From positions 1 to 64,000 of the forward strand of contig DWYA01000077.1 in the NCBI GenBank assembly GCA_019118905.1: a DNA stretch of 64,000 nucleotides, written 5' to 3'. The first letter of the stretch is position 1; each line of letters opens with the position of its first letter. The position numbers and the translations under genes were made by a program. Positions 9,001 through 15,871 of the stretch are shown in pieces. Source of the stretch: Ruthenibacterium avium. GTDB taxonomy: Bacteria; Bacillota; Clostridia; Oscillospirales; Ruminococcaceae. The notes under the pieces are model-generated. The model did not search any database. It was not told the origin of the DNA and saw only the letters and a program-made list of their open reading frames with translations.

Positions 9001-9512
9001 ATTTCGGCGGCGGTGCGGTAGCCGCCCTGCTCCATCAGTCGGTTGACGCGGCTGATGCCCGCCAGCTCTTGCTCGGCTTCCTCTTTTTCGGCTTTTGTCA
9101 TATCCTCGGTATCGGTTTCAAAATAGTCCTGATAACCGCGGTGATTGCTGATATGAATGAGGCATGCTGCCAGCTCGCACGGGGAAAGCGGTTCGTCCAA
9201 GCCTTTGACACGCAGAGAAAGCGGGTCGGGATGAGGAGCTTCAAAGTAGCGGGAAAGCTCGTCCAGCGTTAAAAGCCCCATGCGCTGCAAATGCTGCTTC
9301 ACACGCATTTTGCGGTGACTGCGCCGCCGAGTAACGCGGCGGGCGGCACGCTGTGCGCGGCGCTCCTGATTTTTATTGCATTTATCTTTGGGATTTTCCG
9401 AGGAGTCGAACAGGCGCACGCCAAAATCTTCAATCCAGTGTTCCCCCTCATTTTGAACCACTGCCCAACCTACCGAGCCAATGCCAATATCTAAACCAAG
9501 CGTGTACTTCAT
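6006..9512 (-). CDS. cas9: Type II-C CRISPR RNA-guided endonuclease Cas9
   Basis: An 1168-residue effector nuclease, in the compact II-C size range. The RuvC-I motif is at the N-terminus (LGLDIGIGSVGWA, Asp8). An Arg-rich bridge helix follows at about 50-75 (RRAQRAARRVTRRRSHRK). RuvC-II is near 533 (INVEVASEVGNSF) and the HNH site near 619 (EVDHIVPFS, then a conserved NKALVYTDEN segment). RuvC-III is near 767 (HHAVDAVVIAH). The C-terminal 350 residues should hold the PAM-interacting region. All catalytic residues I can check are intact. The start ATG is preceded by AAAGGA at 9 bases. The PAM cannot be read from the sequence. Confidence 0.97.
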   Translation of the reverse strand: MKYTLGLDIGIGSVGWAVVQNEGEHWIEDFGVRLFDSSENPKDKCNKNQERRAQRAARRVTRRRSHRKMRVKQHLQRMGLLTLDELSRYFEAPHPDPLSLRVKGLDEPLSPCELAACLIHISNHRGYQDYFETDTEDMTKAEKEEAEQELAGISRVNRLMEQGGYRTAAEMFLRDAAFACPTGGEQRAYLNHPYVTERCLVGRDLLRKEVQMLLQKQGETYPILLAPNPAVKKRAGKEPLASPMTNAEILEEILLNQRDFEDGPGTAGDPMRKYKGFLDTLGNCRYYRDEPCAFRASPLADIYSLVNVLSQYCYTNLETGEVTLAPELARALLQKALEQGELKKNDVTKLAKKFDTGVNMPTAKESGKQETLGKCLKFLKPMKKLLDECGIDWLSAIGEDYTAPDTLLNRISKIVCENHTPRRRLRALRAVPELNEAAIRKLAGQNFSGTAAVSEKYMKGAIAAFEGGELYGHFQSKLDNAPIMAKGGTHRLLPAFSPDAEFAKNAVVMRSLNETRKIINAVIQAYGAPYAINVEVASEVGNSFEERQNIDNRQKENEKNNQQITETVAALLGIEPTAVTGEMRLRYRLGERQGWHCLYSDKPIDKVTALNPRRQEFEVDHIVPFSLILDDTIHNKALVYTDENRRKGQTVPLMYLDAAACDRLRVRANDMLKHKQISERTYRYLTLPNLDNTELLSEWKSRNLNDTRYITKYLVRYLSETLQFAPGARSTPVFGVKGQLTSSLRRQWLNKQTWGKDEKDATRTETQLHHAVDAVVIAHITPATSMLMENKLRLNRMYYAAGKQKTPEYYQTMEKCINALEDHYHMPRRVSTEILCRKDGCTALHPALGLEVDVRFFDVDAARKEAELCAKQAKKDGEEVPPVPTRAELLERYYNQLRNFYHDEAFVARLSPPLVSYKTSTRCRGAVTSQNALLIKQTPEGAVEMKRRDVLSLKAKELDKLCTDDTDLRESLEAAFALPRKKEDDPLGEILKAQGKTEFVTQKGRIVRKVTLTGDEWRNPYYKETPESGKTALDVREYWCVELYRSEKGELQMRGIMKAAVKREGKKLVLQTPPPADYAAHVMYLFPYEYVVVTKSNGEEKYRGFYKSVFNINENRLCYIMGNAPFDGKKAMSIGKKDTVRKYAVSLLGRLGGEVACGAPLLYKPAKK

Positions 9513-9530
9513 GTTTTTTCATCCTTTCTG

Positions 9531-9559
9531 TTGACCTTTCCAAAGAAATACGATATAAT
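9531..9559 (+). promoter_or_regulatory. tracrRNA promoter, divergent from cas9
   Basis: TTGACC (9531-9536), a 17-base spacer and TATAAT (9554-9559) on plus. The -35 starts only 18 bases from the cas9 start codon, so this promoter overlaps the cas9 5' leader. The predicted start is near 9566. A clear cas9 promoter was not found; its -10 may be TATTAT or CATAAT on minus in the same region. Confidence 0.75.
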
Positions 9560-9565
9560 ACCCCT

Positions 9566-9722
9566 AGAGTTCAGATTATGATGTGTCGGTTTATCTATAT
9601 CCATCAGAGAAACTTATTTTGAAAACTGTGTCAGTTTATCAATATCCATCAGAGTTCTGAGATAAGGCCGTTGTGCCGAAGGGTATGGTGGTAACCCGGC
9701 TTTTGCCGAACCCACTTTTTTG
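9566..9722 (+). ncRNA. tracrRNA
   Basis: The functional anti-repeat (9628-9663) pairs with the whole 36-nt repeat in crRNA sense. The upper 27 positions match with one G-U, two U/U mismatches make a bulge, and the last 7 positions pair through several G-U wobbles. After it comes GATAAGGCCGTTGTGCC (nexus-like, compare the AUAAGGCCGU of Neisseria tracrRNA). A small GGGT/ACCC hairpin follows, then CGGC-TTTT-GCCG inside an outer GTGG/CCAC stem and TTTTTT at 9716-9721. A second, imperfect anti-repeat lies upstream in the same transcript (9583-9611). The boundaries are inferred from promoter and terminator positions. Confidence 0.88.
9583..9611 (+). repeat. Upstream imperfect anti-repeat / degenerate CRISPR repeat
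   Basis: 26 of 29 bases match the left part of the CRISPR repeat (plus sense). Two of the three changes are A-to-G, which keep wobble pairing with crRNA. The matching stops before the last 7 repeat positions, and no nexus follows. It lies between the tracrRNA promoter and the true anti-repeat, in the same orientation, 45 bases away start to start. Confidence 0.8.
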
Positions 9723-9732
9723 TTGTTTTTTT

Positions 9733-9755
9733 GCCGCGCTTTGCGCGGCTTTTTC
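9733..9755 (+). terminator. Second terminator behind tracrRNA
   Basis: A perfect 7-bp GC stem (GCCGCGC 9733-9739, GCGCGGC 9743-9749) is followed by TTTTTCTTTT. It backs up the tracrRNA's own terminator 11 bases upstream. The stretch from 9756 to 9868 is AT-rich and holds nothing I can name. Confidence 0.8.
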
Positions 9756-9868
9756 TTTTGCTCCTATTTTTTTAAAGGAAAATATTTCCTGTTTTATTAT
9801 ACCAAATGAATTGTACGATAAAAACACCTGCAAATAAAACAATCAAAATTTGTGCATTTACAACAAAA

Positions 9869-9896
9869 ACCGTGGATGTCGTTTGACATCCACGGT
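9869..9896. terminator. Bidirectional terminator at the 3' end of the nahK operon
   Basis: A perfect 12-bp stem (9869-9880 with 9885-9896, loop GTTT) has a TTTG tail on plus and TTTTTG on minus. It ends leftward transcription from the galE-nucleotidyltransferase-nahK operon. Confidence 0.75.
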
Positions 9897-9941
9897 TTGT
9901 TTCTGCCGCATACGCCGGTGGGCGCTGCGGACGATATTTTT

Positions 9942-11054
9942 TTAATATTTTGCTGCGATGGCTTTCATCTGCTCCCAGCAGTTTTCCATGTCGCTTACCA
10001 GCTTGAACTGGGTGCGGCAGCGGTCGAGGTTCTGGCCTTCGCGGTGTACGCGGAAATAGTGGTCACCCTCGAGATAGTCGGTGAGGAAGCGGATGCCGCA
10101 TTCCAGCGTCATCAGCTTAGCGCCCCAAGGCAGATATTCTTTCTCTGCGGGGGTCAATGCATCACCAGCGGCTTCCATGAAGCCTTTGGTGTAGATTTCA
10201 TACAGCTCAATGTCGAAGTTTACCTTAGACAGGTCTTTCTCGTCCTCTGCGCTGTGGTTGGCACCAAAGCGGATGGAGTCGCCGTAGTCATTCAGTGCAA
10301 GGCCGGGCATAACGGTGTCGAGGTCGATGACGCAAATGCCGGTGCCGGTGGCTTTATCCATCAAGATATTGTTCAGCTTGGTGTCGTTGTGAGTAACACG
10401 CAAGGGAAGCTTGCCGGCCTCCAGCAAATCCATCAGCACAGCGCAGTCTTTTTCACGCGCCAGCACGAAGTCGATTTCCGCCTGCACGTCTTTTGCACGG
10501 CCACATGCATCGGCATCCAATGCCTTTTTAAAGTTGGCAAAACGGTTGCGTGTATCGTGGAACTTGGCAATCGTTTCGTGCAGGGTAGAAGCGTCATAGC
10601 CGGAAAGCAAGCGCTGGAAATGGCCGAACGCTTTAGCGCTCTCATAGAACTGCTCGGGCTTTTCTACACTTTGCAGGCACACGGTTCCCTCAATGAAGGG
10701 ATACACGCGCCAGCAGCCGCCCTCACTGTCACGATAGAAGTTTTTGCCTTCCTTGGTGCGCAGAACCGTCATGGTTTCGCGTGCGGCATCGCCGCCGTTT
10801 TTCTCAATGATGCTGCGCAGGTAATCGGTAACGCCCACAATGTTTTCCATCAGGCCATCAGGATCGGTGAAGGTATTGGTGTTGATGCGCTGGAGAATGT
10901 AGCGCACACAGTCGCCTTCTTCATTTTGTGTATAAACACAAAACGTGTCGTTGATATGTCCTTTTCCGTAGCGCACTGCGCCGACGATTTCGCCGCCGAA
11001 ATCAAAGCCGGTTAAGGCTTGGGACAGAGTTTCTTCCGCTTTGCAAAGTGCCAT
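9942..11054 (-). CDS. nahK: N-acetylhexosamine 1-kinase-like phosphotransferase (LnpB/NahK type)
   Basis: A 370-residue protein of the aminoglycoside-phosphotransferase-like kinase fold. The catalytic loop is seen as THNDTKLNNIL near residue 230 and the metal-binding DxD as VIDLDTVMPG just after. In bifidobacteria NahK (LnpB) phosphorylates GlcNAc/GalNAc released by GH112 phosphorylase. That role is inferred here from the GH112 gene at 19.6 kb, galE and the neighbouring nucleotidyltransferase. A longer frame to 11117 is open, but ATG 11054 follows GGGAGG by 9 bases and lies 4 bases after the upstream stop, so coupling is likely. Another sugar kinase specificity is possible. Confidence 0.8.
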   Translation of the reverse strand: MALCKAEETLSQALTGFDFGGEIVGAVRYGKGHINDTFCVYTQNEEGDCVRYILQRINTNTFTDPDGLMENIVGVTDYLRSIIEKNGGDAARETMTVLRTKEGKNFYRDSEGGCWRVYPFIEGTVCLQSVEKPEQFYESAKAFGHFQRLLSGYDASTLHETIAKFHDTRNRFANFKKALDADACGRAKDVQAEIDFVLAREKDCAVLMDLLEAGKLPLRVTHNDTKLNNILMDKATGTGICVIDLDTVMPGLALNDYGDSIRFGANHSAEDEKDLSKVNFDIELYEIYTKGFMEAAGDALTPAEKEYLPWGAKLMTLECGIRFLTDYLEGDHYFRVHREGQNLDRCRTQFKLVSDMENCWEQMKAIAAKY

Positions 11055-11058
11055 TTGC

Positions 11059-11982
11059 TTATGCCTCCCACAAGTTGTCCGGGTACAATCCGGCTTTTGT
11101 TTTCTCCGCGATGGCATTTACCACAACGGGCTTATCCTCTTTGTAAGTAACGCCATACCATTTGTCGCCGCTGCGCAGTACGCGGACGTCGGCTTTACCT
11201 TCTTCAATCAGCTGGCTGACCACACTGGGCAGGAAGTACTCGCCCTTCAGCGGATTTTTCACCAATGCTTCATCGAGGAATTTGGCAAAACGAGCCTGAG
11301 TCTCTTTCACAAAGCTCTCAGTGAAGCCCCACAGGTTCATGGAAACGATGCTGTCCGGGGAAACGTCGGTCCAAGTTGCGCCGTCGTCCTCAGTGAAGTG
11401 GATGCCGCCCTCATAAGTCTCAATTTTGGTGCGCTCGGTAACGCTGGCCAAAGTGCCGTCGTTATTCTCTACGCACACGCCGCGGGCAACGCTGCCGTGC
11501 TCGGTAACGGTGTTCTTGAGCAGATAGCCCACCATGGCGTAGCTGTATTTCTCGCCGTCCTCGTGAGTGGACAGGTAGTTGTAAATTTCGCGGAATGCCT
11601 CGGGGCCATAGTAGTCGTCGGCGTTGATAACGGCAAACGGTGCGTCAATCACATCGCGTGCAGCCAAGATAGCGTGGCTGGTGCCCCAGGGTTTGGTGCG
11701 GCCTTCCGGCACGGTGTAGCCTGCGGGAAGGTCTTCCAGCTGCTGATAAGCATAGCGCACGTCCATGATTTTGGAAAGACGGTCGCCGATGGCTTCTTTA
11801 AAAGCGTCCTCAATTTCGTGCTTGATGATGAACACGACAGTTTCAAAACCGGCGCGGCGTGCGTCGAAAATGGAATAGTCGATGATGATTTGGCCGTGGT
11901 TGCCCACCGGGTCAATTTGTTTCAATCCACCGTAGCGGCTGCCCATACCGGCTGCCATAACAACAAGAATCGGTTTTTTCAT
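11059..11982 (-). CDS. Sugar-1-phosphate nucleotidyltransferase
   Basis: A 307-residue NTP-transferase. The nucleotide-binding signature AAGMGSRYGGLKQ is at residues 10-22, and the metal-binding acidic pair is in FAVINADDYYG near 115. It probably makes a UDP-sugar (UDP-GlcNAc/GalNAc or UDP-Glc) from the sugar-1-phosphate produced by the neighbouring kinase; the substrate is inferred from the operon only. ATG follows CGGAGG. It sits between galE and the NahK-like gene, all leftward. The gap to galE contains a GGCAGTG/CACTGCC stem (about 12006-12034) without a T-run, probably an mRNA-stabilising or spacing hairpin and not a terminator. Confidence 0.82.
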   Translation of the reverse strand: MKKPILVVMAAGMGSRYGGLKQIDPVGNHGQIIIDYSIFDARRAGFETVVFIIKHEIEDAFKEAIGDRLSKIMDVRYAYQQLEDLPAGYTVPEGRTKPWGTSHAILAARDVIDAPFAVINADDYYGPEAFREIYNYLSTHEDGEKYSYAMVGYLLKNTVTEHGSVARGVCVENNDGTLASVTERTKIETYEGGIHFTEDDGATWTDVSPDSIVSMNLWGFTESFVKETQARFAKFLDEALVKNPLKGEYFLPSVVSQLIEEGKADVRVLRSGDKWYGVTYKEDKPVVVNAIAEKTKAGLYPDNLWEA

Positions 11983-12070
11983 ACGATAACCTCCGCATAT
12001 TACCAGCGGCAGTGCAAAGCAAAGTACACTGCCGCTCTATTACGATTGAAAATAGATAGCGAGTAACGGC

Positions 12071-13090
12071 TCAGCCTTTGTAGCCGTTGGGGTTCATGCT
12101 CTGCCATTTGTAGCTGGATGCGCACATCTCGTCGATGCCGTACTCAGCTTCCCAGCCCAGCTCTTCACGCGCTTTTGTAGGGTCGGCGTAGCACTCGGCA
12201 ATATCGCCGGGACGGCGCGGGTCGATCACATAGGGCAGCTCTTTGCCGCAGGCTTTGGAGTATGCCTTGATGACATCCAAAACGCTGTAACCGTGGCCGG
12301 TGCCCAGGTTGCAGATGAACAGGCCGCAGTTGGTGGACAGCTTTTTCAGGGCTGCAACGTGGCCGCGAGCCAAATCAACAACATGGATATAGTCGCGCAC
12401 GCCGGTGCCGTCGGGGGTGGGGTAGTCGTTGCCGAACACATGTACCTCTTTCAGCTTGCCGACAGCCACTTTTGCAATGTACGGCACGAGGTTGTTGGGA
12501 ATGCCGTTGGGGTCCTCGCCAATCAGGCCGCTCTCATGTGCGCCAATCGGGTTGAAGTAACGCAGCAGGGCAACGTTCATGGTGGGGTCTGCCTTGCAGA
12601 TATCCTTGAGCATATTTTCGTTCATGACCTTGGTAGCGCCGTACGGGTTTGTGGTAGCGCCAACAGGGAAGTCCTCACGGATGGGTACGCTGGCGGGGTC
12701 GCCGTACACCGTAGCGGAGGAGGAGAACACAAAGTTCTTCACGCCGTATTTTTTCATGGCGTTCAGCACGTTCAATGCGCTGATGAGGTTGTTGCTGTAA
12801 TATTCCAGCGGCTTCTGCACGCTTTCGCCCACGGCCTTGTAAGCGGCAAAGTGGATGACCGCGTCAATTTCAGGATGGTCAGCAAACAGCTTGTCAACCG
12901 CAGGCTGGTCGCAAAGGTCGATGTTGATAAAGGGAACAGGCTTTCCGGCGATTTGCTCCACACGGTGCAGCGCTTCTTCACAGGAGTTGTAAAGGTTATC
13001 CGCTACGAGAATCTCATATCCGGCTTTCATCAACTCAATGCAGGTGTGGCTGCCGATGTAGCCGGCGCCGCCGCTTACTAAAATAGACAT
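12071..13090 (-). CDS. galE: UDP-glucose 4-epimerase
   Basis: An extended short-chain dehydrogenase/reductase that interconverts UDP-Glc and UDP-Gal, often UDP-GlcNAc/GalNAc too; 339 residues. The NAD-binding GGAGYIGSH is at residues 7-15, a TVYGDP segment lies near the catalytic Ser, and the active-site YxxxK appears as NPYGATK near 150. It is the first gene of the leftward operon with the nucleotidyltransferase and kinase, corresponding to LnpD of the bifidobacterial lnp operon. An AAAGGAG site lies about 11 bases before the start. Confidence 0.94.
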   Translation of the reverse strand: MSILVSGGAGYIGSHTCIELMKAGYEILVADNLYNSCEEALHRVEQIAGKPVPFINIDLCDQPAVDKLFADHPEIDAVIHFAAYKAVGESVQKPLEYYSNNLISALNVLNAMKKYGVKNFVFSSSATVYGDPASVPIREDFPVGATTNPYGATKVMNENMLKDICKADPTMNVALLRYFNPIGAHESGLIGEDPNGIPNNLVPYIAKVAVGKLKEVHVFGNDYPTPDGTGVRDYIHVVDLARGHVAALKKLSTNCGLFICNLGTGHGYSVLDVIKAYSKACGKELPYVIDPRRPGDIAECYADPTKAREELGWEAEYGIDEMCASSYKWQSMNPNGYKG

Positions 13091-13186
13091 AGTGCATCAT
13101 GCTCCTTTGCGTTGTTTCGTGTATAACGTCACGAACGAGATTTGCGTTCGTGCTCTTTCATTGTTTATTTTAAGAGTTTCTGCGCG

Positions 13187-13192
13187 ATTATA
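13187..13192 (-). promoter_or_regulatory. -10 box of the galE operon
   Basis: TATAAT on the minus strand about 95 bases before the galE start, within an AT-rich stretch. No acceptable -35 stands 16-18 bases upstream, as at many AraC-activated promoters. The adjacent AraC-type gene ends about 65 bases further on, so activator dependence is plausible but not shown. Confidence 0.5.
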
Positions 13193-13257
13193 AAATAGAT
13201 TTTTTCGTATAATATTTGCACAATTATCCCCTAGGTGTCTAATCGTCCGCAAGATGT

Positions 13258-14166
13258 TCAAAGATGTTCACTTTCCGGCGCTTTACCAGACAAACCTTTT
13301 ACCGACGATGCATACTCTGACGGTGTCATGCCGGTAGTTTTTTTGAAGTGGCGGGAAAAATAATGAATCGAGGAATAACCCAGCATAGAGGCAATTTCGG
13401 TAAAATTATAGCATCCTTCGCGGATTTTTTCTTTTGCCGCTTCGATTTTCAGCTGCCCGAAATACTCCATCGCGCCCCCGCCGGTGCGCTCGCGGAAAAT
13501 TTTCTGCAAATAGCTGCGGCCCACCAGATTATCGCGGCAGATGTCGGCAAGCGTCAGCTTGCGGGAAAGGTTATCCTGCAAATAACGTGTCATGGAGGCG
13601 ATAAAATCCTGCTGGTTATGCTCACGCATCATCGTTCCAGAGCGCTCGGTTTGCAGCGAGCCGGCACGGCGCACCAGACGCACAAGCAGCTGCTCCAGCG
13701 CACAGGCAATCAGCTGCTCTGCGCCGAAGGAAGCGTTTTCGCGGCGTTCAAGCCGAAGCATTTGAGGGTCGCCCAAATTAGAAGAGAAGGCGGCAGATGC
13801 TTCGGTGACAATGGAAGCCAAAAGCGCGCGTCCGCTGTCGCCCAGCGATTCGATGCGCTCTTCAAAAAAGCGCATATGTTCACTGCGGCACACAAAGCCT
13901 ACCACCACCAGATTGGGTGCGGTGCCGCCGCAAGAGCAAACGCTGTGAAATTCGCCCGGCTTGTGAAAAATAATCTGCCCTTTTTGCAGAATGTGCTGGC
14001 ACTCTCCGGCACAAACGGATACCTCTCCTTTATCTACATATAAAAATTCCCAAAAGTTGTGGCTTTCCCCTTCAAAAGAATAAGTGCTGGTATACTCAAA
14101 ATAGTGGATGGAAATAATTTCATCCACCACGAACGGCTTTTGCAGCTGAATGGTTTCATAGCCCAA
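13258..14166 (-). CDS. AraC-family transcriptional regulator (first of two)
   Basis: 302 residues with a cupin-like sensor half (about 1-150; WEFLYVDKGEVSV and a FHKPGEFHSV turn) and a C-terminal pair of helix-turn-helices (about 190-290). The second carries the family signature IASMLGYSSIHYFSRHFKKTTGMTPSEY, given here only as its key residues. The start is TTG at 14166: AGAGGAGG stands 9 bases upstream and the frame gives MGYETIQ. Its position between galE and the importer suggests control of the GNB/LNB genes. The effector is unknown. Confidence 0.88.
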   Translation of the reverse strand: MGYETIQLQKPFVVDEIISIHYFEYTSTYSFEGESHNFWEFLYVDKGEVSVCAGECQHILQKGQIIFHKPGEFHSVCSCGGTAPNLVVVGFVCRSEHMRFFEERIESLGDSGRALLASIVTEASAAFSSNLGDPQMLRLERRENASFGAEQLIACALEQLLVRLVRRAGSLQTERSGTMMREHNQQDFIASMTRYLQDNLSRKLTLADICRDNLVGRSYLQKIFRERTGGGAMEYFGQLKIEAAKEKIREGCYNFTEIASMLGYSSIHYFSRHFKKTTGMTPSEYASSVKGLSGKAPESEHL

Positions 14167-14219
14167 GGGTAAGAACCTCCTCTTTGTGTTGCATAGGCGG
14201 CGAAAAAGGCTGCCGTGTG

Positions 14220-15098
14220 TTATTTTCCGTCGTCTTGCACGTGTTCACGCGCGAGGCGGCATTGCTTACGGTATTCCATGGGGCTTTGCGCGGTCAGCCG
14301 GCGAAAGCTTTGGGAAAAATAGCTTGGCGAAGAAAAGCCCAAAAGATGAGAAATTTGGGACAGGGAGTAGTCGGTGTTTTCCAAAAGGTACTTGCTTTCT
14401 CGAATGCGGCGTTCAATTAAGTAGTTAATGGGGGAGATGCCGTATTCTTTGTTAAACGCATGAACCAGATAATACTTATTGACGTGCGCAATATCCGCCA
14501 GCAAATTTAAGGTAATGGCTTCAGCGAAATGCTCATCAATATAGCGCCGGGCGGCGGCGCATTCCTTATTGGTACGCCGTGTGGGCTCCAGCTGCATGGT
14601 AAAATGGGTGTGACGCAAAATCAGTGTGAGCAGTACCTCTAAAAGATGCTGACACACATCTTCCCAGCCGCGGGGATGATCTTCCGCTTCCTTTAAAAGC
14701 GTGCGCAGGAAAAAGATAATTTCGTTGCGGTCTTCGCGATAGTTTAAGATGGCATGGTCTTTATTTTGGGTTCCAAAGCTGAAATCCAGCCCGTCAATGC
14801 CTAAAACGATGTATTCCAGCGGATTGCTGGTAATACTGGACTCGGTGTGCTCGATATTCGGGTTCACAATTACCATGTCGTCGCTTCCGACAGGGATAAC
14901 TTGGTCTTTCATGCGAAACTCACCAATGCCGCGCATACAGTAAAACAGCTCGGTGCATGGGTGACTGTGCAGAGTGCTGTGCCAATCTGTGCTGAAGTGG
15001 GCTTCCGTGACATATAAAAGCCGTGCGCCGCTGAGATTGTTTCCGGTACGGTTTCTTCCGGAGGGTTTATCGCCGATGTCATATCTGCTGTTGCTCAT
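14220..15098 (-). CDS. AraC-family transcriptional regulator (second of two)
   Basis: 292 residues with an N-terminal cupin domain (HSHPCTELFYCMRGIGEF) and a C-terminal AraC HTH ending in LGFSSPSYFSQSFRRL. AGGAGG precedes ATG. It is transcribed toward the first AraC gene (54-base gap), probably together with it. It is divergent from the importer gene, with a 770-base AT-rich region between them. The two proteins are related in plan but clearly different in sequence, so this is not a recent tandem duplication. Regulation of the divergent sugar importer is the simplest inference. Confidence 0.88.
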   Translation of the reverse strand: MSNSRYDIGDKPSGRNRTGNNLSGARLLYVTEAHFSTDWHSTLHSHPCTELFYCMRGIGEFRMKDQVIPVGSDDMVIVNPNIEHTESSITSNPLEYIVLGIDGLDFSFGTQNKDHAILNYREDRNEIIFFLRTLLKEAEDHPRGWEDVCQHLLEVLLTLILRHTHFTMQLEPTRRTNKECAAARRYIDEHFAEAITLNLLADIAHVNKYYLVHAFNKEYGISPINYLIERRIRESKYLLENTDYSLSQISHLLGFSSPSYFSQSFRRLTAQSPMEYRKQCRLAREHVQDDGK

Positions 15099-15871
15099 GG
15101 TGAACCTCCTCGTCGCTTGTGCACGCTGTCATATATTTTTGCGTTGGCAAAAGTTTTTTTGAGCTTGTCGTGCAAAAAATCTGTGTTATTTTTATGTTCT
15201 GCTGAGGAATTAACAACATCTTTATATTTTGGATGTTGATTTCATTATAAGTGTAAAAAAGGTTGAATACAAGGACAAAAAAGCTTAAATGGAGCAATGT
15301 TTCGTCTTTTTTCGTTTATAAGGCCTGTTTTTTCCAGCTTGTACGAAGAAGCGCTTGGTTTTTTAGCAAATAGAACCAAAAAAGAATCTCATTTCAGGAG
15401 GTTAAAAGTTATCAAACAGTCATAAAATTTGTCAAATATTGCTTTAATGGAAAAATATAGCTATATAGCAAAAATATTGTGAGCAATATTTATTAAATTA
15501 TAAATCCGGTTAATTAACGAAAGACGAAGAGATAAAGTAATTTTTGTAAAATAACTTGCATAATGTACACATAATAGCTTAGATGTTTGATATAATTTTG
15601 GATGAAAAAAGGATATAAAGTGAAAATAACCAGAAAAAAACACATTGTTTTGTGCATTTATCTATAAAAAGACGCAAATTCGGTTCTTTTTTGAAGAAAA
15701 TGACCATCAAAACAATATTTATAAATTTAAAAGCAACAAATCTCTTGCATTAAATTTCAAAAAAGCTATACTGGAAGCATAGGGCAGACAACCGGCAAAC
15801 GTGTGGAGCAATTCGGAAGCCGGGACGTCTGCACGGGTTATTTCATTTCACAATTATAGGAGGTTTGTTTT
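15099..15871. other. Long AT-rich regulatory region between araC-type gene and sugar importer
   Basis: About 770 bases without a credible gene. It holds the importer promoter at 15745-15772. A perfect inverted repeat AAATATTG-TGAG-CAATATTT lies at 15472-15491, with further copies of the half-site at 15434-15441 (direct) and 15713-15720 (inverted). Such half-sites could bind the AraC-type proteins, but in AT-rich DNA chance copies are likely. Nothing else is recognisable. Confidence 0.4.
15745..15772 (+). promoter_or_regulatory. Promoter of the GNB/LNB importer operon
   Basis: TTGCAT (15745-15750), a 16-base spacer and TATACT (15767-15772), with the start near 15779, about 93 bases before the solute-binding protein gene. 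Confidence 0.6.

Noticed and set aside
9566..9627. S. pyogenes-style natural single guide in the long tracrRNA
   Set aside because: The upstream segment is in anti-repeat sense, so it cannot act as the crRNA-like arm of a folded guide.
9639..9842. 67-codon minus-strand frame over tracrRNA
   Set aside because: It reads through the tracrRNA, two terminators and lacks a ribosome binding site.
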